Source: Macrosoma leucophasiata (lineage: Eukaryota; Arthropoda; Insecta; Lepidoptera; Hedylidae). Taken from it: DNA of 64,000 nucleotides. The position numbers and the translations under genes are program-made. Location: contig JAWQUS010000030.1 of assembly GCA_036365455.1 (NCBI GenBank), positions 9,920,001 through 9,984,000 of the forward strand, in the 5' to 3' direction. The stretch's first letter is position 1. Each line of letters starts with the position of its first letter. Below, one piece after another: positions 34,801-46,528 of the stretch. The notes beneath the pieces were generated by a model. It made no database searches, was not told where the DNA came from, and saw only the letters and a program-made list of their open reading frames with translations.

Positions 34801-36435
34801 GGGTGTTATAATTATTTTAATAGAAATAGACAATGTCTTATTATTACATCACACACGGCATTATAGAAAAGGAAATTTTACACTTTACAATCTTAATTGC
34901 AGTTGATCGTGATGCTGAGATGCCGACTGCTAACATAATTGTGATTGCTACAATGGCAGTAGGTAAGTAGTTAGATTCGTCGCAGAAAACTGTGAGAAAG
35001 TTGTAGTTAATAGACATAATTGTATAGAGAGAGAGAAAGTCACGCGGCAAAAAAGCTTTTTTGCTGAGAGTTTTGATATTCATAAGTTTATGTACCCTTA
35101 CATTTGCTACCGACCTTAGGTACCGATCAGTAGGTACATGAATAAATCTATCTATCTTTACTTATTATAAAACAAAGTCCCCCGAAGCGTCTATCTCTCT
35201 GTACATAATAAAATCAAAGACTACTTACTGCACGGATTTTCAGGTTTTCACCAAAAGATAGTGTTTTGTGAGGAAGGACTAATATAAAATGGTAACTTAC
35301 AATGCGGTTACTGAATAGCTATATAAACTAATATAGAACCAATCCTTATCATATTGATGTACTTTTGGTTACCTTAAGCCATCCCTATGCATTTAATGCA
35401 CATTATTAAAATATAATTTCACCATGTGATCAATATGATTTAAATGAATATCTTAGATGTAAATAAATCCAAACGCGTTGTTCGCACCCAAGGGACTCCT
35501 GCCCTTGCCTTAATGCTTTTTTTATTTTATTGTAAAGCCATGGCTTTTATTTATGCTGTAAAGCAGATAGAGGTTTGCCGGGTCAGCTAGTTAAAAGATA
35601 AAAATATTACTGTTCTGATATGTCATCCCGAGGTAGATCGAGTGTTTTGTCCAAAGCTTCATCTTGAAGTTCTTGACTGCGCGAGCGCAGCATATCTAAT
35701 AGCAGTGTGTCGTGTCCTCCTAAATCATCAGACCTGTGGGTTCAGGAGTTGCAATCAATGGAGTATTTCTTTAAATTTTAAATTATCTAAACAAAAATAC
35801 TTATAAGTTATAATAACAATAATTCAATTAATGAAGACAACAATAACAGCCATTATCATAAACAAATAATAAAAAAGGAGACAAAATTACAACTCGGTAT
35901 TTTGTCTTTGAAGTCTGGAACCTATATTAATATTCTACAGAACCTGTATTAAGGTACTTCGTTTGGAAGCTATACCTAATCATTGGCCTGCCTCGTTTGT
36001 CCAGTTGTCCTTATCGCGATGCTAGAGCTTGAGAATCTTGATCTCGGATTTGAACCCCAGATCGGGAAAATTGTTATTGGTTTTTTTCTGAGAGGAAAAT
36101 CCTAGAAGTAGCTCGGAGTACGATATCCGTACCGGTATTGGCTAGTCTCCGTTGAGATTGGTTTCCGTGACCGAAATTCGGTCTAGAGGACGTTAGACTC
36201 ATTGAATATTTTATATATTAAAGCAATTCCATTTTATTTTTTTACTCACTGCTTACTCGGCCATGTAAGGCATTCACTATTTTGTGAGATCAAAGACCTC
36301 AGGTATTGTGGACTGTCGGAATGTGCGGTCGTGATATTATCCTGGCGATTTGCTCGCATCCTCATTAGCAATGACGTGTATGGGGTGGAGTCGTTGCCCA
36401 TAAACGATATACGACGTGCTCCTTCTTCTTTTGGC
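31842..36435 (-). CDS. Unrecognised gene, last six exons (5' part incomplete)
   Basis: Exons in transcript order: 36435-36298, 35733-35611, 33392-33248, 32965-32821, 32276-32222 and 31935-31842 (stop TAA at 31844-31842). All five junctions keep one frame: AG|G, CA|A, CCA|GTT, G|AC and TG|G. Together they give about 232 C-terminal residues. The product is hydrophilic: Arg/Ser-rich (GARRISFMGNDSTPYTS; MTERSVSRSRVSRMSTRRDM), an acidic stretch (LQDEALDKTLDLPRDDISEQ), a Cys pair (SVCPVCSQKWKDRS) and a basic tail (KAAFKSRVRRFFLKSSS). There is no membrane segment or signal peptide in this part. It reads like the cytoplasmic or regulatory tail of a larger protein, but I do not recognise the family. 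The 35733 exon would end with a TAA two bases beyond its donor if unspliced. An upstream exon may lie at 43997-43917. Confidence 0.62.
32522..32705 (-). mobile_element. Helitron-like element, minus strand
   Basis: The plus strand starts ACTAGCGGCCCGCCCCGGCT followed by TCGCGCGGG, which is the reverse of a hairpin plus CTAG 3' end. The other side carries a (CAAA)n run and TTTATAATATTAG. It lies in the intron between exons 32821 and 32276. Confidence 0.55.
32991..33205 (+). repeat. SINE family 1, diverged copy
   Basis: Starts ACTGCCCCGGCAGTCTGGCT and ends TACCCTTTCGGAGATTACAG. It nearly fills the short intron between two exons of the unrecognised minus-strand gene. Confidence 0.65.
33430..35605. 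other. Intron of the unrecognised gene; mostly featureless
   Basis: No exon found. A repeat-like end resembling Helitron-type elements (TATAAAACAAAGTCCCCCGA at about 35166, GGTTTGCCGGGTCAGCTAG at 35572-35590) closes the intron. A perfect short mirror around 33640-33725 (GACTGATGTCAATAC / GTATTGACACCAGTC-like) could form a hairpin. Confidence 0.4.
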
Positions 36436-37254
36436 CTGAAAATACAATGGCCATTGAATGTTTATGGACAAAAGCGATTATCTGTGAACTGTTATAAGAA
36501 TTTGTTTGCAGAATAACTTTAACTGACCGATTTATAGTTTATTTACTGCATGATGCGGGTGTCTAAAAAGCACGATTTCACAAAAAATATATTCATGTAG
36601 AATGTTGCCAAGACAAGATCATCATAATAATATTATGAAATCAAAAAGTTCTCAGATCTCAGGTAAAGCCAAATTTTTAACTCAATTTGGCCTAACTCTA
36701 CAAACCCTTAGTTCAAAACCTCTACACCGAAGTCAATTTACCTATCTATGCGTAGTTTAGCCGTTTTACTACCGTTACACGGGTGTAAGGTGAAAAATTC
36801 ATCAGGGGATGATTTTTTGACTTCATTACTTTTTGATCGTTTTCAAAAAAGGAGGCGGTTCTATTTTCACCGAATACTCCGTCATTTGTACACTGATAAA
36901 ATAGTACTAGGTATAGATGATGTAGGTACATTTAGAGACAAATTACTAAGCAATACCTACCTATTTGTAATGTGTGTCACAGGCGTTCAGTTACCATAAA
37001 AGGTAAGCTATCTTCGGCAATTTTGAAATTTGTTGACCAAATTACAACACTTCTTATTTGGATTACGATAAATGCGATTTACTTCAGAAGTTCACTTAAG
37101 TAATTACTAATTTACGTTCATTATGGGAACCGGTTTAACGCCTTGTGTCCTCAGGTTCTCGTGAGTTACACTACTTGAATAAACAAAACTTAATAGTTCC
37201 ATAGTGATAATCGCATCAGGCTAACAGGTACACGTACTTACTGTTACGCTTAGC

Positions 37255-39101
37255 TCTCGAATGCGATCCCCGGGTTATATAGGGATACGAACCTCTACTC
37301 GCTCACGAGGGCGCTCACGCGGGAGGCCGCACCCATCTATCCGCTGTTCGATAGCAGCGGTGGAAGGTGTTATAGGCCCCAGGACCGCGCCGAAATCATG
37401 GCCAATCACCTGGAGGGAGTCTTCACCCCCAACCCCGCCCGGGGCGCTGCCGTCAACCACCACGATGACTGTGAGCGAAGAGTGAGGGATCTCCTGTTGG
37501 CCCCCGCCGTGCCGCTCCGGGGAGAAGATTTTATCTTCCCATCCGAGCTGCGCAAAGCCGTCCTTCGACTACCCAGCCGGAGGGCCGCCGGGCCTGACGG
37601 AATCCCCATCGAGGCGCTCCGGCATCTACCGTGGAGGAGTCTGGTGTCATTAACCAAACTCTTCAACGGGGTACTCCGGACAGGCCATTTTCCCACTGAT
37701 TGGAAGCTGGGAAAGGTCACAGTCCTTCCGAAACCGGGCAAGGACCGCCGACTTACGTCAAGCTATCGCCCTATAACTCTGCTATCGCACCTGGGTAAGT
37801 TGTTTGAGCGACTCCTGCTACGGAGGCTGAGACCGTTCCTCTCGAGTAGGGAGGAGCAATTCGGCTTCCGCGCGGGTTATCCAACCACGCTCCAACTCAC
37901 CAGGGTGCTACATCACCTTGCCGTCGAGGCCAACAAAGATCACTACGCGGTCGGAGTTTTTCTTGATTTAGAAAAAGATTTTGACCTCGTGTGGCAAGTT
38001 GGCCTCCTCGATAAGGTAGCAGGTAAAATGCCATCCGGCATTTTTAGGGTGGTAGCAGACTTTCTCCAAGACCGCCGGTTCTACGTCACGGTGGAGGGCT
38101 GCTATTCTGCCCGGCATACAATCCGTGCCGGAGTACCACAAGGCAGCTGTCTGTCGCCGTGCCTTTATGCGGCGTACACAGACGACGTTCCCACCCTGCG
38201 CGACCACCTGCGTGAGGGGGAGAGGGACGTCATGCTGTCCTTGTTTGCTGACGACAGCGCCTACATAGCGACATCGGCTCGGTTGCATTTAGCAATCGCC
38301 AAAATGCAACACCTGCTGGACCTGCTGCCGGAGTGGCTGGACAAGTGGCGGATGGCCGTCAACGTGGACAAGACGGCCGCACTCGTAACACGAGTTCGCC
38401 GCATGCCACAGCCGCTCCGACTGCGAGGTCAGGACATAGCCTGGCAGTCTACGGTTAAATACCTAGGGTGTGGCATCGACCGCGCCCTCCGCATGGTGCC
38501 CACTGTGAATCACGTGGTGCAACAGACGGCTGCAGCGCGCTCGATGCTGCGCCCGGTACTGCAATCGCTGCAAAAACTGCCGCTCCGGAATAAGATCCGG
38601 CTTAACAAAACCTATGTCCGCTCGAGGCTGACCTATGCTGCGCCTGCATGGTATGCTTTATGCTCCGGTACGCAGCGACGTCGGCTTCAGGCTCAGCAGA
38701 ACGTGTCTCTCCGGCTGATCACAGGCGCGGGGAGGTACGTGCGCAACGACGTCATCGCCCGGGACCTAGGGGTTGAGTCCCTGGAGGATTTCGTGGTTCG
38801 TCTCGCGCGTCGAATGTTCGACCGCTCGGACAATGGACCACACGAACATCTCCGCGGATTCGTCCCTCTCCACAGCCGATCGCCCGAGGGTCGTCCGTTG
38901 CCGCGCGAGATCCTCCCCCCTGTATCGCCGGGGGCGCGTCGAGTCGATGCCGCCCACCCCATCCCTCCGGTGGCCCCGATCCCCCGGATCACAGTTAAGG
39001 CCGCACAGACATACACCTACGCAAACATACATACCACTGTTGACAGGCCCCAACCACCCGCAGATTATTGGGCGGGTTCGATTCCCTTTTTTCCTGAATG
39101 A
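37255..39101 (+). mobile_element. Jockey-like non-LTR retrotransposon reverse transcriptase, 5'-truncated
   Basis: An open frame of 567 codons (37398-39101) extends upstream in the same frame to about 37260 without an ATG, so the element is 5'-truncated. The reverse-transcriptase blocks are in order: DWKLGKVTVLPKPGKDRR, SYRPITLLSHLGKLFERLLL, REEQFGFRAGYPTTLQLTR, VGVFLDLEKDFDLVWQVGLL, IRAGVPQGSCLSPCLYAAYT, and the catalytic FADDSAYIATS near residue 280. The thumb follows (KWRMAVNVDKT; VKYLGCGIDRAL). In the block that usually reads EKAFD, Ala is replaced by Asp. GC content is far above the neighbourhood. No 3' UTR or poly(A) tail is visible: the frame runs directly into piggyBac-like sequence near 39095. 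Confidence 0.88.
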
Positions 39102-39720
39102 AGATGTACCATCAGAGTGGCCCCGTACTTCATCTACCCACATCTCCAATACCTAGTTCAAGTGCTCAGGTTGCTCTATCAACAGCAAATACATATTCAC
39201 ATAATGCTAATCAACGAAAGGATGTTGTACCAAAATCGTAAATGGAAAAAGCGACATTTAAATACAATTTTACCAGAATATTTTGCAAATACTGGAGTAG
39301 TAGAAGACTGTTTCGGTCACTGTAACACACCGACAGATATATTTTATGTATTGATTGAAGATGTTGTTGACATTATTGTATACCAAAGTAATCTAAATGC
39401 TACACAGGAAGACAAGGTATTGAACCTGAAAAAAGAGAAATACCTGATATTTACAGGTGTGATTTTTTTATGGGTTACAATTCTCGTCCAGCGTGGAGAG
39501 GTCATTATTCTTCGGCAGCTGATCTCCACTATCCACTTATTTGCAAAACAATTGAATGTAAATCGCCGAAGTGATGGCATTGATTGTTTTGGGGCATCGA
39601 CTAAGGAACCAATAGATACCTTACGTAGGGCGAACGGTTTCTGTCAATGCATACGCTAAATCTTGCTGATATTATCCGCCATCTTAAAATGTTCATTCAA
39701 TACCAACCACTTCCGTGATC
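39095..39720 (+). pseudogene. piggyBac-like transposase, N-terminal half, broken
   Basis: EDVPSEWPRTSSTHIS is followed by KWKKRHLNTILPEYFANTGV, a domain-entry helix (IFYVLIEDVVDIIVYQSNLN) and, in a shifted frame, FMGYNSRPAWRGHYSSAADL, which is the MGY...P.WRDYWS motif of piggyBac-family DDE transposases. There are stops and a frameshift near 39470. The matching C-terminal part lies at about 41250-41530. Confidence 0.7.
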
Positions 39721-39768
39721 TGGGAGTACATAACATTTTCAAAAATAAAACGAATTAAAAAACATAAG

Positions 39769-39894
39769 ATGCCGAGTTATAGTGTGAGATGGTGCAGTAA
39801 AATCACTAACACTTCTAATTTGAATAAGGATGGTATTTGTTTTCACCGGTCAGTATTAAATATACATAATAAATCAATAAATAAAACAGAATAA
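39769..39894 (+). pseudogene. Possible THAP-domain fragment
   Basis: Short frame MPSYSVRWCSKITNTSNLNK then DGICFHRS. This resembles the start of a THAP zinc-finger domain (MPS..., basic loop, G-I-x-F-H-R), as found in P-element-like transposases and domesticated genes. Only one of the first two zinc Cys residues is present, and the frame ends after 41 codons. Weak call. Confidence 0.3.
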
Positions 39895-40129
39895 TATTCA
39901 TGGTAGCTCAAATAACGCTGGCCATGATTTGTTCTTTGACGTATTAAACAATTTGATATCTCTTTTCTTCGTATGCACGTAATTCGCTATTTCGTTTTTT
40001 CATAGACGTCATGAGCATTGTCAATAATTGACATTACAGACGGATGGAATACTAGGGAGGCTCTTAAAGTCTTATCGATATAGTCGATATAATTAGGGAA
40101 AGTGGAGTAAATTGATGGAGCAAGGATTA

Positions 40130-40900
40130 TGGGATAATTTCCATAAACAAAATTCTCGTGTCACAATGTTAGTTAACATACTTCTCTGAAACGGCTTTAC
40201 CGATTCTCATGAAATTTTGTGTGCCTATTGGGTAGGTCTGAGAATGGGCCAACATCAATTTTTCATACCTGTACGAGCCAATATTGCTCATACAGCATTT
40301 TTAATGTTAATAACCTAATTAAGCCAGTCGTAGCTTGATAACATAACATAACGTACGCGTGTCATTGTATTTCACAACAAAAAGTGCGACTCAATAAATA
40401 TTCTACTATAACCTTTTAACGTTAGATTACTTGGTGTGAACGCCTGACAACTTTAACCTACAACCGAGGGTACTGTCCCTAAGTAATAAGGGTGATTCTA
40501 GGCAAATAATTTTTTCCGATTTCTTGGACATACTTATTTTTTTATACCTAAAAGGCGATAGAAGGTCGTCGGGGCAGCTAGAATTTATTAGGTTTTTTTT
40601 CCAGTTTTAATAAGGGTTCTTAGGGTTCCGTAGTAAACAAGGAACCCTTACAGTTTCTCCATGTCCGTCTGTCTGTCTGTCCGTCCACGGTTGAGCGCAA
40701 AAACTATTGGCACTAGAGATTTGAAATTTCGCACAAGTATAGGTATACCTTAATCGCGAAGAAAATGTGATATGTTATTAATATGATTTTAATTTACTAT
40801 GACCTATCTGTTTTTAATTTATATTATTCGCTGTATGTATTTTTAAATTTTTAATGACTTCACTTACGTAGGTATCTAAAAAAATGTAGATACTTATCCA
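40130..40900. repeat. Mixed repeat fragments
   Basis: GAAACGGCTTTACCGATTCT at about 40189 and GTCGTCGGGGCAGCTAG at 40566-40582 look like the two sides of a Helitron-like element. CTTAGGGTTCCGTAGTAAAC and (GTCT)n/(GTCC)n at 40618-40690 belong to another widespread repeat. No gene. Confidence 0.45.
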
Positions 40901-41249
40901 AAATAAAAACATTTTCTTTATTTTTTTCTCATATTATATTATTACGAAAATCTGTTAACAATACAGTCACATTTCCTCAGCAGTTCATAAAACTTTGCCA
41001 TATTTCGATATAAACGAAGTTTGTTAGTCATCCCTATGATTTTGAAATATTATGATTTTTAGAATTAGAACGCAACGTCCCTCTTCGTCTGCCTTCAAGC
41101 AGTTGACAGAACGAATTGTATGCAATAAATTGAACATTCTCAGTCTATAGGAAGGCTGATTGGTCTGTGTTTTGGGGTCTCCTGGACATCGCAATTATTT
41201 TTATTTTTTGTTATTCATGGACTTATGAGGCAATAGATACACTAAAAGA

Positions 41250-41530
41250 TTTTCGTTACTCAAGGCTTGGTGACAATGAAAGATGCAAATCAGAAAAGAA
41301 AAGTTTAACTGCTAAAAGTGGTCCTTGAAGAAGTCGCAAATCAGACTATTCTACTTTGAAAGACGTAACAGAGGCATTCATTGGCCTACGTACGTGGAGA
41401 ACAGTGGAAGGTGTAAGGTTTGTAGTATGAAAAAGATTTAGTCCAAATCTCACAGCAAATGTTCGCAATGCAACGTGTTTTTGTGTTTACATGACAAGAA
41501 AAACTGTTTCAATGAATATCACGAAGTCAA
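41250..41530 (+). pseudogene. piggyBac-like transposase, C-terminal Cys-rich domain, broken
   Basis: Plus-strand translation across stops gives a Cys/His-rich tail: GRCKVCSMKK, then SKSHSKCSQCNVFLCLHDKK and NCFNEYH. The spacing C-x2-C, C-x2-C, C, H, C and H is that of the C-terminal zinc-binding domain of piggyBac transposases. It is probably the other end of the element starting at 39095, separated by later insertions. Confidence 0.6.
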
Positions 41531-42449
41531 TCTCTAATAATAATGTTTTTATTATTATTTTGAAGTTAATATTTGATCTCATTACTTTTGTAGTTTATAT
41601 CGAAGTTCCTAACATTGTGATGACAAATGTGCCTGACGGTACTTATAAGTCTAGGTCTTGGAAATAGTACTTCTAGGTATAATAAAAATCTAAAAAAAAT
41701 ATGTGCGTTTCCAGTTACCTACATTATTAATATAATAAAGTGCAAATGCGGCAATTCATAAAAAATCGCTACCTCGGCAGGAAAGGGTTAATAAATGAGG
41801 AGGTCATAAATTCAATCATAAGTAGAACTATGAGAGGACTAAATTAAACACCATAATAATATTGTCCATCAGCTAATCAACTTTTTTGATAAACTGTAAT
41901 TCGTGGACGGCTGTGGTTCATAAAAAACTTTATGTTTGCCACTTTTTACAAACTACGTCTCTGTACAATGCAAGAGTAAATAAATTATTATTTTCTCAAT
42001 GGATTCAGATGAAGTACTGTAATGGTTCAGTATGTCGTGATGCTGTTAATTTTTTTGTTCTCTTAGACCGTGACTCACGCGGTAATGACTCATTTTGACC
42101 ACATCGACATAAAGTTGAGTCTAGTAGACCTTGACGACCAATTCTGTGAAGGAGTGCATCGAATACGTAATACAATAGGGTTTAAGAAAACAAGTTTGTG
42201 TTTGCAAATATGACTAGTTCCTTTAAGTAAGCTGTAGGCGTTTAATTAGAGTCGTATTTATAAAAATAAAACGTATACACCTACCTGTAATTTAACTTTT
42301 AGTACCAATCATTACTATTTCAGACGATAAGGTCAGGCTGGTTATTCTGGTTTTCATTATCTTACCCATGCGTTTTAAATACCTACATAGATAAAAAGTT
42401 ATTTGTTTACGCCACGCATCCCATATCAGAACTATTCACTAAATTCACT

Positions 42450-42735
42450 TAACTGGTGGTAGAGTTTCAGTGAAGAAGGTCGAGGTCGTTGCAATACCGC
42501 TTATCTTATTTATTTGTCACCAAATGGTAGTATTCAGCACTATCGTGTCCCGGTTAGATGTATACATACGGCACTGTAATAAAGAGACAGAGACATAACA
42601 AATTAGGTCTCATGGGTGCACGCACATGCAACGCATCTGCATTTTGACCTCTACTTTTGTGTAGATGTCTATAGGCTGCAGTCATCACTTAATATCCATG
42701 TGAGCTGCGTCCTTGTTTGCTACCTTCCTGACATA
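42450..42735 (-). repeat. Interspersed repeat family A
   Basis: Both family ends are recognisable: AAATGGTAGTATTCAGCACT near 42523 and GCAGTCATCACTTAATATCC near 42679. GCATCTGCATTTTGACCTCT lies between them. Confidence 0.6.
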
Positions 42736-43429
42736 AAAGTAAAAACAAAAAATATGAATATTTTTTTGTATCTAATTCTCTGTAAATAAAATAACTTATA
42801 ATATGCATAGATTAAGTCTAGGGCAAGTTAAAAATAAGAAATAAATTGTTCGTAGTCGTATTAGATACATGAGACGCAATCGCCCAGTTAACATTCGAGA
42901 ATGCCTCATTTAACGTCTAGTCACTCTAGCTAAACGGTTGAGAGGACGTTGCCCGGGGTTATCCACATAAAAGGCCTTACTTGTTTTTTCATTACTCCTT
43001 TTATGTGAAAGCAACTGAAGACGATGGCTTAAGCCTCATCGCATTAATCTATTCGCCACCAAAGAGTTCCTGTTATATGGATGCATGACTTCGTAATCAT
43101 GGGCGCAAAGACTATAATAAAGTAAATGCAGTAGCGCGTGCCACTCGCGTACCTACATTCTCAAGTTCCTTCCTGGTAACCACTTATTGTAGCTCTTGGA
43201 CTAACATAAAAACTATTTACATTTGTTTACATCCAGGTGGCCGTGGATTGTATGTAGAGATAAAGTGGGTGTTGATTAGGTACTCCACAGAGCTTATTTT
43301 GTGCAAAATACAGATAGATAACAATTGTCTAGTCAGCGAAAATATTAAGCGCCATTCTTTTCCTAGACATGATACTCTAATACTGCGTACATTCTAAGTA
43401 CTTTTTTATGAACTGATGGTGGCAAACAA

Positions 43430-43620
43430 GTAGGTATGCAATTCTTATAAATTGTAAGTAAATAGTACCAACAGCCTATAGACATCTACACAATACCGGA
43501 GGTCAAAATCAAGATACGTTGCCTAAGTTGATGTCTCTGTGATAGTTATTACCCGGCAAGATAGTCTTGATACTGGACATACCTACCATTTATCGGCAGA
43601 AAGATTATATGCAGTAGTAG
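43430..43620 (+). repeat. Interspersed repeat family A, degenerate
   Basis: CAAACAAGTAGGTATGCAAT, then ACAGCCTATAGACATCTACA at about 43469. The remainder is eroded. Confidence 0.45.
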
Positions 43621-43916
43621 GTACATACGCCATCAAACTCCGACTATGGTAGTCTGTCATAAGTAGGTAAATTACTTCCTATCGTTACGAACTAATTGTT
43701 TAAAATGGTAGGGAGGACAGAGCAGAGAGTATAGGTATGCAGTGCAAGTACCCTTTTGTTTTTGAATAAATAAGGAATAGGGAAGTTTTCAAACATTGCA
43801 TTCGATTACAATTTCACCATATCATCGTCCAATATATAATTGTACGTATGCATGTAAACTGTCGACGCATTGTGCAAATACACAGAAAGTGAAAGTGCAC
43901 AGGCAAATGTACTAAC

Positions 43917-43997
43917 GGTGTAATAAAGCGTGATGAGTACAATTTCGTGTAGCGAGTCTTCCATTCACCATCCTTCTTCCAAACGTTATCCACGTTC
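43917..43997 (-). CDS. Candidate exon upstream of the unrecognised minus-strand gene
   Basis: After a good acceptor (TTCATTTTCAG) the frame reads NVDNVWKKDGEWKTRYTKLY and then SSRFITP, ending at a GTTAGT donor. Its phase (one base in, two bases out) would join correctly to the exon at 36435. A second frame is also open here, the donor is not ideal, and the intron would be over 7 kb, so this stays tentative. Confidence 0.3.
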
Positions 43998-44129
43998 CTG
44001 AAAATGAACGCGTTTTTGAGTAATAAAAGGGGAAAATAAGATTATTTTTATTGCTGGTAAGTAAGTGAACATAAATACTGTATCTCAGAGTCACCTTGTA
44101 AATAATATAAATAAAACCAGACAACCGCG

Positions 44130-45450
44130 AACCCCTTTCTTTGTAGCAACACAGCAGGCAAATACTTAAGTGCCTATTTCATTCTTAAAAAATTTGGAAT
44201 TTCGGAACTATTTGGTAAGTTTCGACGGCAGACCGTCAGATTTATGCGCACGTGCTTAATAACGACCTGTCACCATTACCTACAGGATGTCCCAGAAGTC
44301 GACATATCATCAAACCCAAACCGGGTGATTGAGCAAGTTATAATAGTATATAAATATAAAAAAGTCAAAGTTACGTTTTCTTAATCATAGGCTTGTCTAT
44401 TTACTAATTACGAGTTCCCTACTCGTACTTACCATTCGATCAAACTGTTCAGCTAAATTACAAAAAATACAGATGTAGGTACATGACTGATGGAGGAGAT
44501 TTCAGGAACTCAAATATAAAATGATCATGCTCATCAAACATAAGATTTATATCACCGAGATATCCTACACTTAAAACAGAGCGAGTTAAATTCCAGTTCT
44601 CTCAATAAAACTGAATTGATGTGCAATATTTTCCAAAGAAACGGGCTTGGCTAAGTTTTACTTCCTATATTAAATTATACGGATACAGTACTTTGTTGCA
44701 ACCATTTATATATCAACACGTTTTCCATGTGTTTGTATATAGGTAAATATTATTTTGAAAATACTAATAAGAACATGAATTATATAACATTTAATCCATT
44801 CGTAACGAAGACGTCCTGTAACAATTTCTATGATATTTGATGAGTTCTTTAATTATTTGTTTTTTGACGAAGCTTTGCCACAATATTTATACGAAGATTT
44901 CGTAATAATCAATTTCTCATGATTGTATCTTTATTTATTTATGATTATATCAACACGTGTGGAAAGACGGTACATGTGGCATACACACGGGTAGGCGTAA
45001 TACTACGAATCTAGCAATAGATAAGTGATCTTTGGCATAAGGTGTTGACAATATGATTGCAAGTGCAAGTACACGTGTCCAGATGAAGCAATGCCAACAA
45101 AATATCGCTGATGTGATCACTTCTCTATTTAAAATTCACTTTTTTTAAAGGCCAGCATTGTCCAGTGGGAAATCAATGGTCGAGCAGTAAAAAACGCGTG
45201 TGTTTAAAATCTTCAAGCCTACGCTTTTTTGAATCATGAAACTAATTTTAGCTAAGTTGTTTATGCGAAGATAAATATCATTGCCGGCTACTGCTAGCAG
45301 GGTTCATATACATACATTATTTTATGTGTAAAAGTATTTAAAAATAATATTATTTCCTTTCATAATTATTTTCTTTAATTAAATTTAAACATATTTATAA
45401 GATAATTTATAAATTCATATCTGCAAATTTGACCGGGTAACATTAAATTA
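44130..45450. other. No feature recognised
   Basis: AT-rich sequence without a convincing exon, repeat end or structural element. Confidence 0.45.
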
Positions 45451-45554
45451 GTTACAGAACTATAACGGGGATAAAGTGGCATAAAAAAAACAATAGAAAT
45501 TGAGAATCTCCTCCTTTCTTTGAATTCGTTAATAAAAAAAATAGTTTATTTAGT

Positions 45555-45765
45555 TTCCCAGTGCCGCCTTCGGAGTTTGGTAAAGTGCTCGGAGATATCA
45601 AATAAGTATGTAGGTACCTACCAATTACAATAGGCTCGCCACTACACACGGAACTATTGTCCCATGTTATAACTAATCTAACTGGCGAATCATGGGTTTG
45701 CTGGTATGTGCTTGAATGAATATTTAAACCTTGGCTGCCCGCCCTTTCGTGGATTATTTTTTCAG
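45555..45765 (+). repeat. SINE family 1, headless and eroded copy
   Basis: CAGTGCCGCCTTCGGAGTTT, GGCTCGCCACTAC and AACTGGCGAATCATGGGTTT align with the body of the 21941-22250 copy. The tRNA-like head is missing, and a foreign insertion of about 30 bases lies near 45600. Confidence 0.6.
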
Positions 45766-46528
45766 TTCTGCCGCAACCTCGTTCTGAGAGACATCTAACG
45801 TAGAACATCTGAGTGGTCTGGACTACTCCAATTATCTACTTGTCAAATCGCGTTACTTACTTGCCAAAAGTGTGTAATTAGTGCATGTAAGGAAACACCG
45901 GATGCCTTTTTGAAAATGAATCACGCACGAAGGATTGTGAGATACTGCTCCTGTTTATGGGCGTAACTAGGTATGTACGTACACCAGACGGTCGTGTCGT
46001 AGGGCCAGATGCCCAGGTCACAGACTGACTTTACTTGTTATTTATTTATTGAAGATGTTATTTCTAAAGTAGATAAGAGCTTTGACACGTCTTTGAAACA
46101 AAACAAACATTAATAGTTCGGCTCTATGCCAGAGTAAATCTTCTGTGAATCTCGCTCGTAGTATACTTCACCTGGCAATCAGTGAGCACGGATTGCTCTT
46201 AGCCTTAATATTTAAGTAAAATCTACCTAAGGAAGACATCTCCCTAATCGTATGTCTTATTTCCCCAGAAACGCCCTATGTCGAAGAGTGTGCACTTATA
46301 CCTGATAGCATGGTGAAAATAATGCACAAAACAAAAATAAGACAAAAGTAGGTATGTTTAAGAAATAAATGAAAACACAATAACATATTTTTTTTAGGTT
46401 CATTACATCTATGCACTTTACCAAACTATACAAAGTACACTCTGGATTTGTATAAAAATCCATAGATATATTATCTATATGTAAAAATCACTAGATGACA
46501 TTAAGAAACTAATAAAGATAATGATGAT

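Noticed and set aside
37261..37485. Short plus-strand frame upstream of the jockey-like frame
   Set aside because: It is the wrong frame of the same reverse-transcriptase coding sequence. The true frame (EAAPIYPLFDSSGGRCYRPQ) continues without a break into the main one.
43912..44124. Second open frame over the candidate exon (TWITFGRRMVNGRLATRN...)
   Set aside because: It ends in a stop rather than a donor and does not fit the phase of the downstream exons.
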